Shown here: one piece after another, positions 40,457-51,138 of the stretch
Numbering within the stretch: position 1 is the first letter of the stretch
Layout: the number at the start of each line of letters is the position of its first letter
Assembly: GCA_942159475.1 (NCBI GenBank)
Contig: OW804098.1
Span: 2,270,383 to 2,334,382 of the forward strand
Direction: 5' to 3'
From: Sthenelais limicola
Taxonomy: Eukaryota; Annelida; Polychaeta; Phyllodocida; Sigalionidae
Length of the DNA: 64,000 nucleotides
Notes under the pieces: model-generated
What the model saw: the letters and a program-made list of their open reading frames with translations, nothing else
What the model was told of the DNA's origin: nothing
Databases searched by the model: none
Position numbers and translations under genes: made by a program

Positions 40457-42483
40457 TTAATTGCCGCAGCCTGAGCTGTAAAGTCATCAAAAGACTTAAC
40501 ATGTGTTTTTTGTTTAGCACAATCTGCCCACATGTGTCCTTCTTGCTGACAATAGTAGCATTTTCGAGGCATACCAGGTCTTCTCCTATAATTTCCTTCA
40601 GAAGAAACCTTTCTACCCCCCTCACCCGACTCGGGCGGTGGTGGTGGTGGTAAAGCCTCTAGTTGCGGTTTTGGCCTTTTCTGCCACGCCCGAAAAGCTT
40701 GAAACTCTGCCATTTCGTTATCATCCCACTCCCGTTCTGATTTGGTCACAGTAGTTACCGTTGACACACCCGCCCCGCTTTTAATCGAGTGTAAATGCGA
40801 AGACGTGTGTGAAACTCCACTGGTTCCAAATACATCCCTATATCTAGTAGCGGCTGCCGCAGCCGAAACTATATCGGTCGGCTCCTGCATTGCAACATAT
40901 TGCGACATGCCTTTATCCACCAGCCCATCAAGAAATGTTTTTACCGCCATATCATGCAACGTACCATCCCATTCACCGAAAGCATGTACTGCCTTCAAAC
41001 TTAAGTTCTGGCTGAAAGCAGCCGGACTCTGCCCAGGATCTTGCCTGCATTCGAAAAATTCCCGCTTTCGCGTCTTATCAGACTTTTCAGCCTGATAGTC
41101 ATATTCGAGCATCTGTAGCAGCTGATCGACTGAAAAATCATCCGGCTCCAGCATCATAGCTTGTGGCAGCTGTTTACCTACTCCGGTTAGCAGTTGTATT
41201 TTATAAGTCTCATCATCCCAATTATTTGAACGTGCTATCATTACTGTGCGTCTTTGATAGTCACGCCAATCCTCTCGACCATCCCATTCAGGGAAGTTCA
41301 CAGTTCTAGGGTTGCGAATTGGCTTAGTTGGTTTAAACTTAGGCATGCCAAATGCAGGTCCCTTGCCTTCAGGCAAGTAACCCGCGGCTGGATCTATTGA
41401 CCGCCTAACTCCACTCATATTGGCCGGCAATGATCGCCTAACCGCGCCCATAATCCCATAACCGACTGGACTAGGACTAGAAGTGCGCAAACCACGCGCA
41501 GCTTCTAAAGCACTCCTCCTGTCACCTTTAAACGCCCGCCCGCCAGTTGGTGCGTCCGGCATGACTGACGTATAATGTGGTGGAAATGGTACTACATTAT
41601 CTGGACTTCCTCTCTTTTGTTCAAAGTCAGGTAAATCATTCATGATTCGGGTGTATGATTCATTAGTTATACCACCCGGATTTTCATGAATAGGAGTGCT
41701 AACCTTCTCCACCTCGTCAGCAAAAGCAATACCCCTAGGTCTGTTCTGTGGGACTTGAAAGTCAAAGCGGCTATTCAATTCTTCCAAATTCATTCTCATA
41801 CGCTCATTATTCTTGCGTTCCCAAGCGCGCTTAGCCTCCAGTGAAGTCAATTTCTCACTTTGATCTTTCACTACAGATCTTAAACGAGCTTCTTCTTTCT
41901 TAGCTAAAGTCAACTCCGATTCAGTATAAGCCGCTTTCTCCAGGGCCTCCTTCCCCTTCCTTGCAGACTCCAATACTGAATCATTCATCAAATTCAAAGT
42001 ACTCATTTGCGTAGAGATGAGTTTATCCATTCTATCATAGGTCATGCGCCTATTCCTAGTACGGTCTTGAGTCCATTCGGATTGTAACTGACCAATATCC
42101 GCATGAATCACTGGAGTCATGGGAGGCAGTTTACCATGCAAAAACTCATCCTCGTCCGAGCCAATATCTACAATCTCTGGTGCCTTCTTCAAAGCACTAC
42201 GAGGAAGCTTTGACAACTTCCTCCTCATGGTCACTTTCAAGTCGGGCGCTTGTACATGTTCATCGCCGCTACTCGAATTAGCTTCTATGCTCGCTTTCAC
42301 CCGCACGTTAGCATTAACATGAGGTTCCAGCGAGCGATTCAAATTCAGTTTAGACTGGGCCAACTGATTTTCTAAGTCCTGAATAGTCTGATTCGTTTGC
42401 TGCAGAAATTCATCCACAGCCATCAGGTCATCCGGCGCTCCAGTGGAGAGCCGGACATCTCTCCCCTTGTCACCCATCGGCAC
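40414..42483 (-). CDS. Gag protein with CCHC zinc knuckle
   Basis: 689 codons from an ATG 80 bases after the 5' LTR. N-terminal half: coiled-coil-rich and charged (DEFLQQTNQTIQDLENQLAQ near the start; ESELTLAKKEEARLRSVVK further on). Central capsid-like region around WDGREDWRDYQRRTVMIARS and the following TYKIQLLTGVGKQLPQAM. Near the C-terminus a single retroviral-type zinc knuckle, CYYCQQEGHMWADC (C-x2-C-x4-H-x4-C), which in this family binds the genomic RNA. It ends at a TAG at 40,414 inside the predicted frameshift pseudoknot. Frame intact. Confidence 0.9.
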   Translation of the reverse strand: MPMGDKGRDVRLSTGAPDDLMAVDEFLQQTNQTIQDLENQLAQSKLNLNRSLEPHVNANVRVKASIEANSSSGDEHVQAPDLKVTMRRKLSKLPRSALKKAPEIVDIGSDEDEFLHGKLPPMTPVIHADIGQLQSEWTQDRTRNRRMTYDRMDKLISTQMSTLNLMNDSVLESARKGKEALEKAAYTESELTLAKKEEARLRSVVKDQSEKLTSLEAKRAWERKNNERMRMNLEELNSRFDFQVPQNRPRGIAFADEVEKVSTPIHENPGGITNESYTRIMNDLPDFEQKRGSPDNVVPFPPHYTSVMPDAPTGGRAFKGDRRSALEAARGLRTSSPSPVGYGIMGAVRRSLPANMSGVRRSIDPAAGYLPEGKGPAFGMPKFKPTKPIRNPRTVNFPEWDGREDWRDYQRRTVMIARSNNWDDETYKIQLLTGVGKQLPQAMMLEPDDFSVDQLLQMLEYDYQAEKSDKTRKREFFECRQDPGQSPAAFSQNLSLKAVHAFGEWDGTLHDMAVKTFLDGLVDKGMSQYVAMQEPTDIVSAAAAATRYRDVFGTSGVSHTSSHLHSIKSGAGVSTVTTVTKSEREWDDNEMAEFQAFRAWQKRPKPQLEALPPPPPPESGEGGRKVSSEGNYRRRPGMPRKCYYCQQEGHMWADCAKQKTHVKSFDDFTAQAAAIKEQLALLLNKVGSS

Positions 42484-42547
42484 TCCCCGTTAGAGGCTAC
42501 CGACAGCTGACACAGGTCTCACCCTAGCGAGCAAAAATCCAAAAAAT

Positions 42548-42560
42548 GGTCACGGCACCA
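42548..42560 (-). promoter_or_regulatory. Primer-binding site of the 12-kb element
   Basis: TGGTGCCGTGACC on the minus strand, three bases after the 5' LTR. It begins with TGG as needed to pair with a tRNA 3' CCA end. I did not assign the tRNA. Confidence 0.75.
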
Positions 42561-42563
42561 AAT

Positions 42564-43018
42564 TGTAATGTCCGATCGACAGCCTTAAGCGACTATGGGA
42601 ACCTAATCTATCTAATCAAGAACAACGACAACGACAGGATCTAATGGACCTCGCCAGCACTCAACGTTTATATTCTTCTATCCACACCCGGGTTGCCAAT
42701 TATCACAGCTTGTGACGACAACAACCGACATACATAAAGGAAGCAGTACATGACAATGACATGTAAATACAAAAGGGTGTATAATATGTAAGTGTGAGAC
42801 ATACATAAGATAAGTACAACATACAGCAATAAAAAGTTTGAAAATACAGATACATTACACAGCACGACCTCTGTTGGTGACTAAAACCATAACCACGACC
42901 CGCGCGGCCAGCACCAATACACATCTTACAAAACCAAGGGTCTCCAAGCGACAGCCGCTTGAGACGCGCGCGGGCGCGGCTCTGGTTCAGCAAAGCTAAT
43001 CCATAGCCGCGCACCACA
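42564..43018 (-). repeat. 5' LTR of the 12-kb element
   Basis: 455 bases, same length as the 3' LTR and one difference. Its outer edge abuts the right TATA duplication, 21 bases from the splice donor of exon 2 of gene B. Confidence 0.95.
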
Positions 43019-43043
43019 TATATATGAATATAGCTACACCTAC

Positions 43044-43220
43044 CATTCTGAGATTGCTGGATGCGCTTCAGAGCTTCAGCACTTTTTCGTTGTTGTTGTT
43101 TCTGAAAGTGTCCGAGTCTGTTCTTGCAGAGATAGAAGAAGCCGCCCAGTTTGAATATGACAACAATAACGATGAGAATGGTCACTCCGACACGGTTAAC
43201 ATGACTTTTCTGTCCCCTGC
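43044..43220 (-). CDS. Receptor-like gene B, exon 2: transmembrane segment
   Basis: 177 bases with the same acceptor (TATACTTTCAG) and donor (GTAGGT) as gene A. The membrane segment is kept except Leu to Phe (LGGFFYLC), and the intramembrane lysine (Lys147 here) is retained. Two other changes lie in the juxtamembrane part (Arg/Gly, Ala/Glu). The LTR element begins only 25 bases beyond this exon's donor side. Confidence 0.75.
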
Positions 43221-43271
43221 CTGAAAGTATAAACAGTCACACTTATACAACTAGGTCATCATCATTTCAAT

Positions 43272-43445
43272 AGTATTAGATAGACACAGCAGTGGGTGGA
43301 AGACCATGGATATTTCTTACCAAGGATACTACCGTGAGCCCATATCTCAATAACCTCAACTGTATTATTGACAATTTACATATACCTATATTAAAATTGT
43401 GTATTGTCTGATGACTGCTGCCTAAACATACTAAATAAGGAAAAA
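43272..43445 (+). repeat. Dispersed retroelement tail, copy 3 (intron 1, unit B)
   Basis: Collinear with the copy at 12,755 in unit A; has lost the CATGCCTTATTG part. Inherited through the segmental duplication. Confidence 0.6.
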
Positions 43446-43529
43446 TCTGTTGACAGTTATACTTGGGTATCAACACACATACCATTTAGCGGCTAATTTC
43501 TTTCATTGAAATACTTCCTTGCAAAGCAC

Positions 43530-43676
43530 AATCTCTCAATGTTTCATGTAAATCTAAGCACAACCCCTCAATGTGTCATGTAAATATGAGCACAATCCCT
43601 CAATGTGTCATGTAAATATGAGCACAATCCCTCAATGTGTCATGTAAATCTAAGAACAATCCCTCAATGTTTCACA
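43530..43676 (+). repeat. Minisatellite, 32-bp unit, about five copies
   Basis: CTCAATGTTTCATGTAAATC-type units with variants CTCAATGTGTCATG. Orthologous to the 17-copy array at 13,018. Confidence 0.85.
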
Positions 43677-44179
43677 TTTCATTCTATATTTCTATGCTCT
43701 GCTAGGCGTATAACATTTTGTTTACCATTATTTACTCCTATGCATGTAGCCGTAAAATTGTTTGCCTTCCCACCCACCCTAAAGAATACCGCCCCCCCTG
43801 TCCCCACTTCTTCCTGCCGTGTAGGTATTTTGTAGGAAGACATTTTATCATTTGTAGAAATGTGAATACGTTCAGAGAGTGCACCATATATAAAGGTGAA
43901 AGACCTGATAGGTTATGAGACACTGCACATGACATGTGCACCTATATATACCTGTGATGTAACCTTCTCTACAGTACGGCCTGGATCATGTGCATCTTGC
44001 CCTCCCCTAATTAGCCATGCCTGTTGCGCCGGCTCACAGAACTGATTGCTTTCTTGCTTCATTAGATTCAGCAATATCTTTGCCTCCCTACTGGAGAGTG
44101 CTATTAATGGGGGTGTGTATAATATACTCACACATTTAGGGTTTGCATGAATAACGATCACAGCATATTTAAGCTTTTA

Positions 44180-44510
44180 AACTTGATAAATGTATCAAAA
44201 TATGAAAACACTTTTTAGGTGTGCTCGTGTTTGCTATCATTGGATTATAATATATCTTTTCGTTTTAAAGGTCCACATATGGAGTATATTCAGTTACTTT
44301 ACTGGTTATTGCCTACCAGAAATATTACAAAACATTTTTTTCAATAAAAATATATCAAATTTAAAATATGGAAATACTTATTAGAATATTGGTCTGTTTA
44401 CTATCATTGGAATCGGCTTGATCTCCTCTTTTCAGATATGATGATATCTCAAAATTCATATTTTGCGACTTATGACTCATTTTCCTAAAACGGATCACAT
44501 ATATATTCCA
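44180..44510. mobile_element. MITE-2 fragments
   Basis: Two pieces: an interior segment (CATATGGAGTATATTCAGTT, 44,275) and a right arm with GAATCGGCTTGATCTCCTCT and GCGACTTATGACTCATTTTC ending GGATCACATATATA at 44,508. Confidence 0.65.
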
Positions 44511-45250
44511 ACCAAGAGATCTTGTGAATAAATCACTTTGATTCAACTGTGTGACTTGTGACTCATTTTACAGAGACACATCACATGTACAAGTGATGCA
44601 AGATGATAAAAGCCCGCCTGTCATCACAGGAAGTCATGTTGCTGATTATTATTATGGGGGGATGGTATAGGGATGACGACATGATTAATGAATGACATGT
44701 AACGATGTACTGATTTATCGTTAAACTTGAAGTTGAATATGTACACTGATTTAACTAATGACTACAAGGACTATGTCCTATTGAAGTAATCGGATTGATG
44801 TTAAAAATTGAAACTTAATATTCTCATGATACAGAAAGTGAATGTATAAGTCGAACGACGAGCCAAAATGACTATATGAATGAATAACTTGTAATATTAT
44901 GTCGCAAAATCAATGATTGTTTTATATTTAGTTTTGGCGGTCGAGGAAGACCTGCGAGGGGGCAGAGGACCGAAACCCCGTTCATTATTTTCATATCTCT
45001 GTAACTGTATGAATTATATTGAATAAAAGCATTATATATATATATCCATCCTTCCCTCATTAGTCCTTATATGAAGGCACAATTTGATACATGAAGCAAT
45101 TACTTCACCTATTACTTACATCATGTATCAAACTGCACATTCAAATAATCATATAATAAGTGACATGCATGACGCAGTCTTGCACGTGCTATGGAAGTTG
45201 AACATCCTCACTGGTTATATCAGCCCGTCCAACCACACAGGTTGTGTGCA

Positions 45251-45481
45251 GGTCAAGCCAGAAAATGTACAATTCCCTGCCACCAATCCTCTCAAATAAC
45301 CCGAATTTCAGATGAAAATAAAGTTCAAAATACAGTCCAACCTAACCAAACAGTTTGCTAGAACCAATACAATCCCGAATATACTAAAATTTACCTAGTA
45401 TTGACCTGATTGCAGCCTAATTTAGCAGAATTTACTAAATGTGTAGAGCTGCCAATTGTACATGTTCTGGAAATCTTGCCC
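45251..45481. mobile_element. MITE-1 copy
   Basis: GAAAATGTACAATTCCCTGC at the left (outer end degraded) and GCCAATTGTACATGTTCTGG with AAATCTTGCC at the right. Confidence 0.7.
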
Positions 45482-46555
45482 GTGTACATGACAGCAGGGA
45501 CGGCACGTTGTGTCGCACATGCCATCCCTCAACACATGTAATGCAACTAGTTCTGTTTCCTCAGCAAGGATTAAGCCTCCATCAGAAACGGTGGTGTCCT
45601 TCATGTAAACTAACTTCATATGAATACAACTTTAACAAAACACTGGTCAATTCTTAGTTTTGATGTACATTTCAATATAATTGAATCTTTTCATTGAATC
45701 TGTTGATCTTTTGAATTGGTTCATTTTGATAGCATTAGGGCTCTAATTTGTCTTGTCGCTACCAAAAGACAGCAATTGTCATTTGTCACTAAGAAAAATT
45801 CTTTTGTCATTTGTCGCTATATTTTCGGAATACAGCCAATATTTTGTCGTTAAGGAATATTAAGGTCTTTGTCGAGTTGTCAGGCTAAGAAAGTGTCTCA
45901 GTCATTTGTCACTAACTGCCTTATGGTTTTTGATAAGGGTAACAATACGCCTGGTGCATCGATGACACACTTATAAAGGTTGGATAAATAATTGGATCAT
46001 GTTCTCATATAATGAAGTGAGTTCATATTTAATTGCTATCCAGTGAAGTCCAATTAAGCCTAAGGAGTAGTAATAGGAGTCGCTTTTGAACATACTTTAG
46101 TACCAAACAGGCCGCTATGGGGCTCCCCATGTTAAACTGGTGGCGCCAGTAGTACTATTTTTTTTATGAACATGGAATTTTTTTTTTTATGTACAAGGGA
46201 TTTTTTTTTATGAACATTTCATATCATACCAACTCCACCAAAGGTATAATAAACACATATATTTAGATATTATATATGTAGTACTGTGGGTATCACAAAT
46301 ACTCTATACAGCCACATTGAGTATGAGGTTCAGTCTATTCCAGAATGCGTTTCCAACAGTACTTTGCTATATGGACCGACCAAGATAGGTCCTTCCTATG
46401 CACTGCAGCTTATATTGTTAACCACTGTATTGTCTTATGGTATGTGTACACCGTGTAACCTGTATGCTACATGGTGTTGTGACTATTTGTCTAATGTGTA
46501 ATGTGTGGACTAGTCCCATCTAATGCCTTGTTAGGCTCAGTATGTACTCTAGTTA

Positions 46556-46796
46556 TAGGGGTTAGATTTTCAAAAAATGTACAATTGGCAGCTCTACATA
46601 TTTTGGGAAATTCTGCTAAATTAGGCTGCAAAATGATCATTACCGGGTATATCTTGGTATATTTGGTTTTGTGATGATTTAAAGTATCTGTTTTGCTATG
46701 TTAAATTATGTTTTGAAGCTCATTTTATTCCTAAATGTGGGTTATTTGAAAGGATTGGTGAAAGTGAATTGTACATTTCCTAAAAAAACTGACCCA
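46556..46796. mobile_element. MITE-1 copy
   Basis: GGGGTTAGATTTTCAAAAAA and GTACATTTCCTAAAAAAACT-GACCCA ends; reverse interior orientation (GGCAGCTCTACATATTTTGG at left). In unit B only; the matching place in A (about 17,370) lacks it. Confidence 0.75.
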
Positions 46797-47074
46797 TAAA
46801 ATACATATATACTTGATTTTAGGGCCAGAGCAGTTAGTTCACATTTAGCAACATTTTGTTAATGAATTTTATTGAAACTATTTGGGTTACACATGATATT
46901 GCCACAAAGCTCAAGTGAAAAAACAATTCAACCAATTTCATTTGAAGACAGAAATTAAACTTCTGAATTTTATATTCAGCTAACTATTTAAGATTACATC
47001 TTGTCAAGAGCATTAAACAGGATCAATTAGCACACCTGTGTTAATAGTTCTTCTGGAAAAATCACATTTGTCAT

Positions 47075-47598
47075 GTGTTATAGGAAAATGAGTCATATGT
47101 CGCAGAATTGATATTTTTTAAAGTGTTTTATTAACAAGATTGCTTTAATGAAATGTTCTGATCTTTGAAGGGTTTAGCACCTATTGGTCAATTTAATCTG
47201 TGTATCAACCTACAGCAAATTATATTTAATAGAACTTTGTGATTTGAAGGTCTTCGTCTGGAGTACATTCAGTTATTTTACTGGTAATTGCCCACCCAGA
47301 TATATGGCATAACTTTTTTTTCAAAAATAAAAATATCATACTTAAAATACACCTAAAATATTGAACAACACCAGGTACAGTCTAAGCCCCAAAACCTGGC
47401 AAGAGGAAGACTGCTGATGAAGTGGTTAAAAGGCAATGAGAAGCATGCATCACATGTAGTGCAATCATAGAAGTACTTATTAGATATCCTACTGTTTTCT
47501 ATCATTGGAATCGGAGTGATCTCATCTTTTCAAATATCATGATACCTCAAAATACATTTTTAGTGACTTGTGACTCATTTTCCTATAACACATTACAT
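47075..47598. mobile_element. MITE-2, interrupted copy upstream of exon 1 of gene B
   Basis: Left arm AGGAAAATGAGTCATATGTC at 47,082, interior with GGAGTACATTCAGTTATTTT, right arm AGTGACTTGTGACTCATTTT ending AACACATTACATTTTA at 47,600. About 100 bases of other sequence (CCAGGTACAGTC..., 47,360-47,465) interrupt it; absent from unit A. Confidence 0.6.
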
Positions 47599-47632
47599 TT
47601 TATGCTTTATAGATTGTAAAAATTAAACTTAC

Positions 47633-48002
47633 CTCTTGTTGTATCTATTTCCCCAGTTCTATTCATACAGGATATGTCTGCACACATATAAGCGATGTCA
47701 CTATCATCTTGTGTGACCTCATATGGCAAGGTCTGCGTCACTGTTGACACTTGCTTCCAATCACCCCCTAACCGATGAGTGGACTCTTCCCCTGACACAG
47801 ATGAGTCCTGTTTATTGATGGTCTGTGGTGAGGACTTACTGAGTGAGAAGGGGTGGTCAGGATTGATGAGGGATGGGGAGAGGACGGCTTGGGGTGCGGA
47901 GGGGAGGGCGGGGCGGGGGTTGAAGGGGGCGGGATTGGATGATGTGAGGGTGAAGAGGAGGAGGAGGAAGGGCAGGGCGAGCAGCAAACTGGACATTGCC
48001 AT
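47633..48002 (-). CDS. Receptor-like gene B, exon 1: signal peptide and ectodomain
   Basis: 370 bases from the ATG at 48,002 to a donor AGAG/GTAAGTTT, phase 1 as in gene A. Signal peptide of about 21 residues (MAMSSLLLALPFLLLLFTLT), one Pro-rich repeat (APFNPRPALPS), Ser-rich region, and the conserved cysteine pair with NRT sequon. Between SVSGEEST and TTRG the two paralogues differ at about 8 of 57 residues, more than in the membrane exon. With exons at 43,044-43,220, 30,156-30,291 and 28,689-29,601 it makes a 531-residue protein. Confidence 0.75.
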
Positions 48003-48370
48003 AATCCCAATGCTGTGCTACTTATTAAATGTTTTAGTGTTTACTTTAATTGCAGTCCACTTGATCTCTTCTCTTCAAATAGGATACAATCTAAAAATCC
48101 TTTTTTCATTGACATGGGACTCATGTTTCTGAAGAACATTCAACTTGTGGGGCGTTACAGTTGTCTATGGTGCTAGCTGTACATGTGTGATGATTCCACC
48201 GTCTCTTTCCTGCCCTGAAAGTAAATGAATATATGATTATATTGACCTCTTTAACTGGTTTTATTATATGCGCATGCTATATGGGAGGTGCTATAAGTGG
48301 GGTGCTATAAAAATATTTATATAGGACGCGTCCTATAAAAATGCAGTTGTCTAAAAATAGCTCTGTTGAT

Positions 48371-48404
48371 ATGCTTCACGGAGCTTTGGCTCTCCGCGAA
48401 GCAT
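48371..48404. repeat. Imperfect palindrome
   Basis: ATGCTTCACGGAG and CTCCGCGAAGCAT, 13-base arms with one mismatch (G-U in RNA), 8-base loop. No adjacent gene. Confidence 0.8.
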
Positions 48405-48563
48405 GTAAACAGATCCCTGCGATCGGTAATCCACCCGTGATTCTGGTGCTATGACTATAGAATTACATAATAAAAACCACATCATTAAATAGAGCATTAA
48501 ATCCTCTATTGAATGATATAAGTTTTATTAAAAATTAATAATTTTATTAATATTTATCATTTT

Positions 48564-48742
48564 ATTAGGCTGAAAAATGAAGAATACCGGGTATATCTGA
48601 GTATATTTTGGATCGCATTGATTTAAAGTATCAGTTCTGTTATGTTAAACTGAATTTTGAAGCTCATTTATGTCTTAAATGTGGGTTAGTTGAGAGGATT
48701 ATTGAAGGCTAATTGTACATTTTCTGGAAAATCTGACCACTA
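48564..48742. mobile_element. MITE-1 truncated copy
   Basis: Begins within the interior (TTAGGCTGAAAAATGAAGAA) and ends TTTCTGGAAAATCTGACCAC. Confidence 0.7.
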
Positions 48743-48874
48743 TATCAATTACTGCTGCAGTCTGGGCTAACAACTAGTGGAACCTTGCATGAAGACCACC
48801 CCTCTATAGAGACCACCCCTCTATTAACACCCACAAATATTGCAAACTTTTTAAAAATATGAATTATATCACAC

Positions 48875-49018
48875 ATAGATTATAGAAGCACTTCCTGCAT
48901 GTCCTCAATGTTTACTGTTATTGGAATCAGCTTGATCTAATCTTTCCAAATGTGGTGATATCTCAAAATCATTTTTAGCAACTTGTGACTTACTTTCTTA
49001 AAAGACATCACATATTTA
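48875..49018. mobile_element. MITE-2 right-half fragment
   Basis: TTATTGGAATCAGCTTGATC, then AGCAACTTGTGACTTACTTT and AAGACATCACATATTTA. Confidence 0.65.
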
Positions 49019-49084
49019 ATATTTATCTCATAACAGTTGTACATGTGTTGCTCTATCATTGCAATGATGTGTAAAATCAGAGAT

Positions 49085-49495
49085 AGGCCCCGCCCAATTA
49101 GATACCACCCGCTCATAGGCACTGCCCCCTTAGATACCACCGTATTATAGGCCCCGCCCACTTAGATACCACCCACTCATAGGCCCCGCCCACTTAGATA
49201 CCACCCAATAATAGGCCCCGCCCACTTAGATACCACCCACTCATAGGCCCCGCCCACTTAGATACCACCCGCTCATAGGCACTGCCCCCTTAGATACCAC
49301 CCGCTCATAGGCCCCGCCCCCTTAGATATCACCCATTTATAGGCCCCGCCCACATAAATACCACCCACTTATAGGCACTGCCCACTTAGATACCACCAAC
49401 TCCTAGGCCCCGCCCACTTAGATACCACCCACTCCTAGGCCCCGCCCACTTAGATACCACCCACTCATAGGCCCCTTCCACTTAGATACCACCCA
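49085..49495 (+). repeat. Minisatellite, 32-bp unit, about 13 copies
   Basis: Unit TAGGCCCCGCCCACTTAGAT followed by ACCACCCACTCA; variants with CACTGCCCC. GC-rich compared with its surroundings. CCCCGCCC boxes resemble Sp1 GC boxes. Absent from unit A. Confidence 0.9.
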
Positions 49496-49720
49496 GAGGG
49501 GAGGGAAAGGGGGGATCCGAGATGGGGTTGGGAGAGGAAAAAAGGTATGAGAGACGGAGAAGCGGTGGTGCAAAAAGACAGAAGTGTGGGGAGAGAGGGA
49601 GACCGTCCTGAGGACGGGTACTTTGCTAGTACAATATAAAAGGAACGCGACCAATTTGAGTTGCATCCCCATGGTATGTAATAATTAGTGAGGGGGCCCT
49701 GACAATAGACTTCCGCTTGA
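49496..49720 (-). repeat. Purine-rich dispersed repeat, copy 1
   Basis: Minus strand resembles 59,040-59,240 plus strand: ACTAGCAAAGTACCCGTC, CTCTCTCCCCACACTTC and CGCTTCTCC occur in the same order. A further partial match is at 19,290-19,350 (TACATCCCGGCGGTATGTAA against TGCATCCCCATGGTATGTAA here). Confidence 0.6.
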
Positions 49721-50102
49721 TATTGCATGGCATAACATGTTTATTGCAACTTGTGATTTATGCATTTATTTGTGACTTGTGCATTTGTACATTACATCCA
49801 ATATTGTGGTAATGAACCCCCAAGTAATACTACAAAGTTGGCATACCAATCACTTACTCCACATATCATCAACCATTCAGCAACACAAACACATCCTTTC
49901 CTATGTGTATATTGCTACCGGAACTAATCCTTTGTCAATTACATCCAATACTCAAGTAATTAACAGCAAATTTGTGGTAAATTTGCAGTCTGACTTTCGC
50001 ATACCACACTAATGTTGCTACCGTAACTAATCCTTTATTACCTTTCCTTGTCCTTTTTGTTTTTATTTTAAATTCAGATTCATTAGAAGCCCTAAGTTTA
50101 TT

Positions 50103-50545
50103 ATGACATTTAGGACTGGATTTATCAATATTCTGCTGCAGTTATATCTTTATACAAGAGTTACTCATATTTTGACTTATAGGACTGAATTCATCAATAT
50201 TCTGCTGCTGTTATATGCTTATACAAGGGTTACTCATATCATGACTTATAGGAGTGAATATATCAATATTATGTTGCTGTTATTTGTTAATACAAGAGTT
50301 ACTCATATTATGACTTATAGGACTGAATATATTCTGCTCCAGTTATATATTTATACAGGAGCTACTCATATTATGACTTATAGGACTGGATATATATTAT
50401 ATATATATAGAATTTTTATTCAATATCGTCATTTACATGAAAAGGACATACAAATCTAAAACTAGTCGTGCTACTGTTATATGTTTATAAAATTATGACT
50501 TATAGGACTGGATTTATCAATATTCTGCTGCTGTTATATACTTAT
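50103..50545 (+). repeat. Minisatellite, 69-bp unit, about six copies
   Basis: Unit contains GACTGAATTCATCAATATTC, TGCTGCTGTTATATGCTTAT and GGTTACTCATATCATGACTT. Copies start at about 50,114, 50,183, 50,252 and 50,321, then shortened ones, with an AT-rich interruption at 50,392-50,480. Unit A has only one copy (23,410). Confidence 0.85.
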
Positions 50546-50749
50546 GTTGACTGGTCCCCAAACTAAGACGATGGACCTTCAGGAGGTCCAGCCGTAAACA
50601 CAACCAGACAAAAGCATCCAAAATATTGGTTGAATTAAATTTAGACTAGTTGGGAAATAATTCTTTTTTTATAAACTTTATTTGGTCAAATTTCACATCA
50701 AACATCATAGTTCTCATTGCCAATGAATGGACGACAAAATATAAACTAT

Positions 50750-50883
50750 ACAAATACTTATTAGATGTCCTAATATTAACCAACATTAGAAACTACATTA
50801 TCTTATCTCTTCAAATGTGATCATATCTCAAAAGCCATTGTTTGCGACGTTAGACTCATTTTCCTGTAATACATCACATATTC
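50750..50883. mobile_element. MITE-2 right-half fragment
   Basis: CTTATCTCTTCAAATGTGAT, TTTGCGACGTTAGACTCATT, then TACATCACATATT. Confidence 0.6.
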
Positions 50884-51138
50884 CTACAATGAGTTCATGC
50901 AAGAAATCATTGAGACAATATCATTAGGCAGTAGCTAGTTATTGCCAAGATAATATGGGGCAGGTCAACACAGCCCCGGGGCCGGAGGTGGCGGAACAAT
51001 ATATTGTTATTGGATTGTATTATGTGGTGACTCGGTCAACATTCTCTAGCTCATCAAATAAACCAATCAAACGTTTCTTTTGAATCAAAAATATATTCAA
51101 GAAGCGGAAAGGCAATAGAACATATGTGATATATGTAA

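Larger units (their letters stand above)
30986..43022 (-). mobile_element. Complete 12-kb Ty3/gypsy LTR retrotransposon in intron 2 of gene B
   Basis: Two 455-base LTRs (30,990-31,444 and 42,564-43,018) differ at one position as read by eye. A 4-bp target duplication, TATA, flanks them (30,986-30,989; 43,019-43,022). Removing the element and one TATA restores the sequence seen in gene A at 12,492-12,512 but for one base. Order on the minus strand: 5' LTR, primer-binding site, gag, pol (protease, RT, RNase H, integrase), ORF3, polypurine tract, 3' LTR. PR-RT-RH-IN order defines Ty3/gypsy. It is in the same transcriptional orientation as gene B. The near-identical LTRs mean very recent insertion. 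All three long ORFs are open. Confidence 0.95.
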
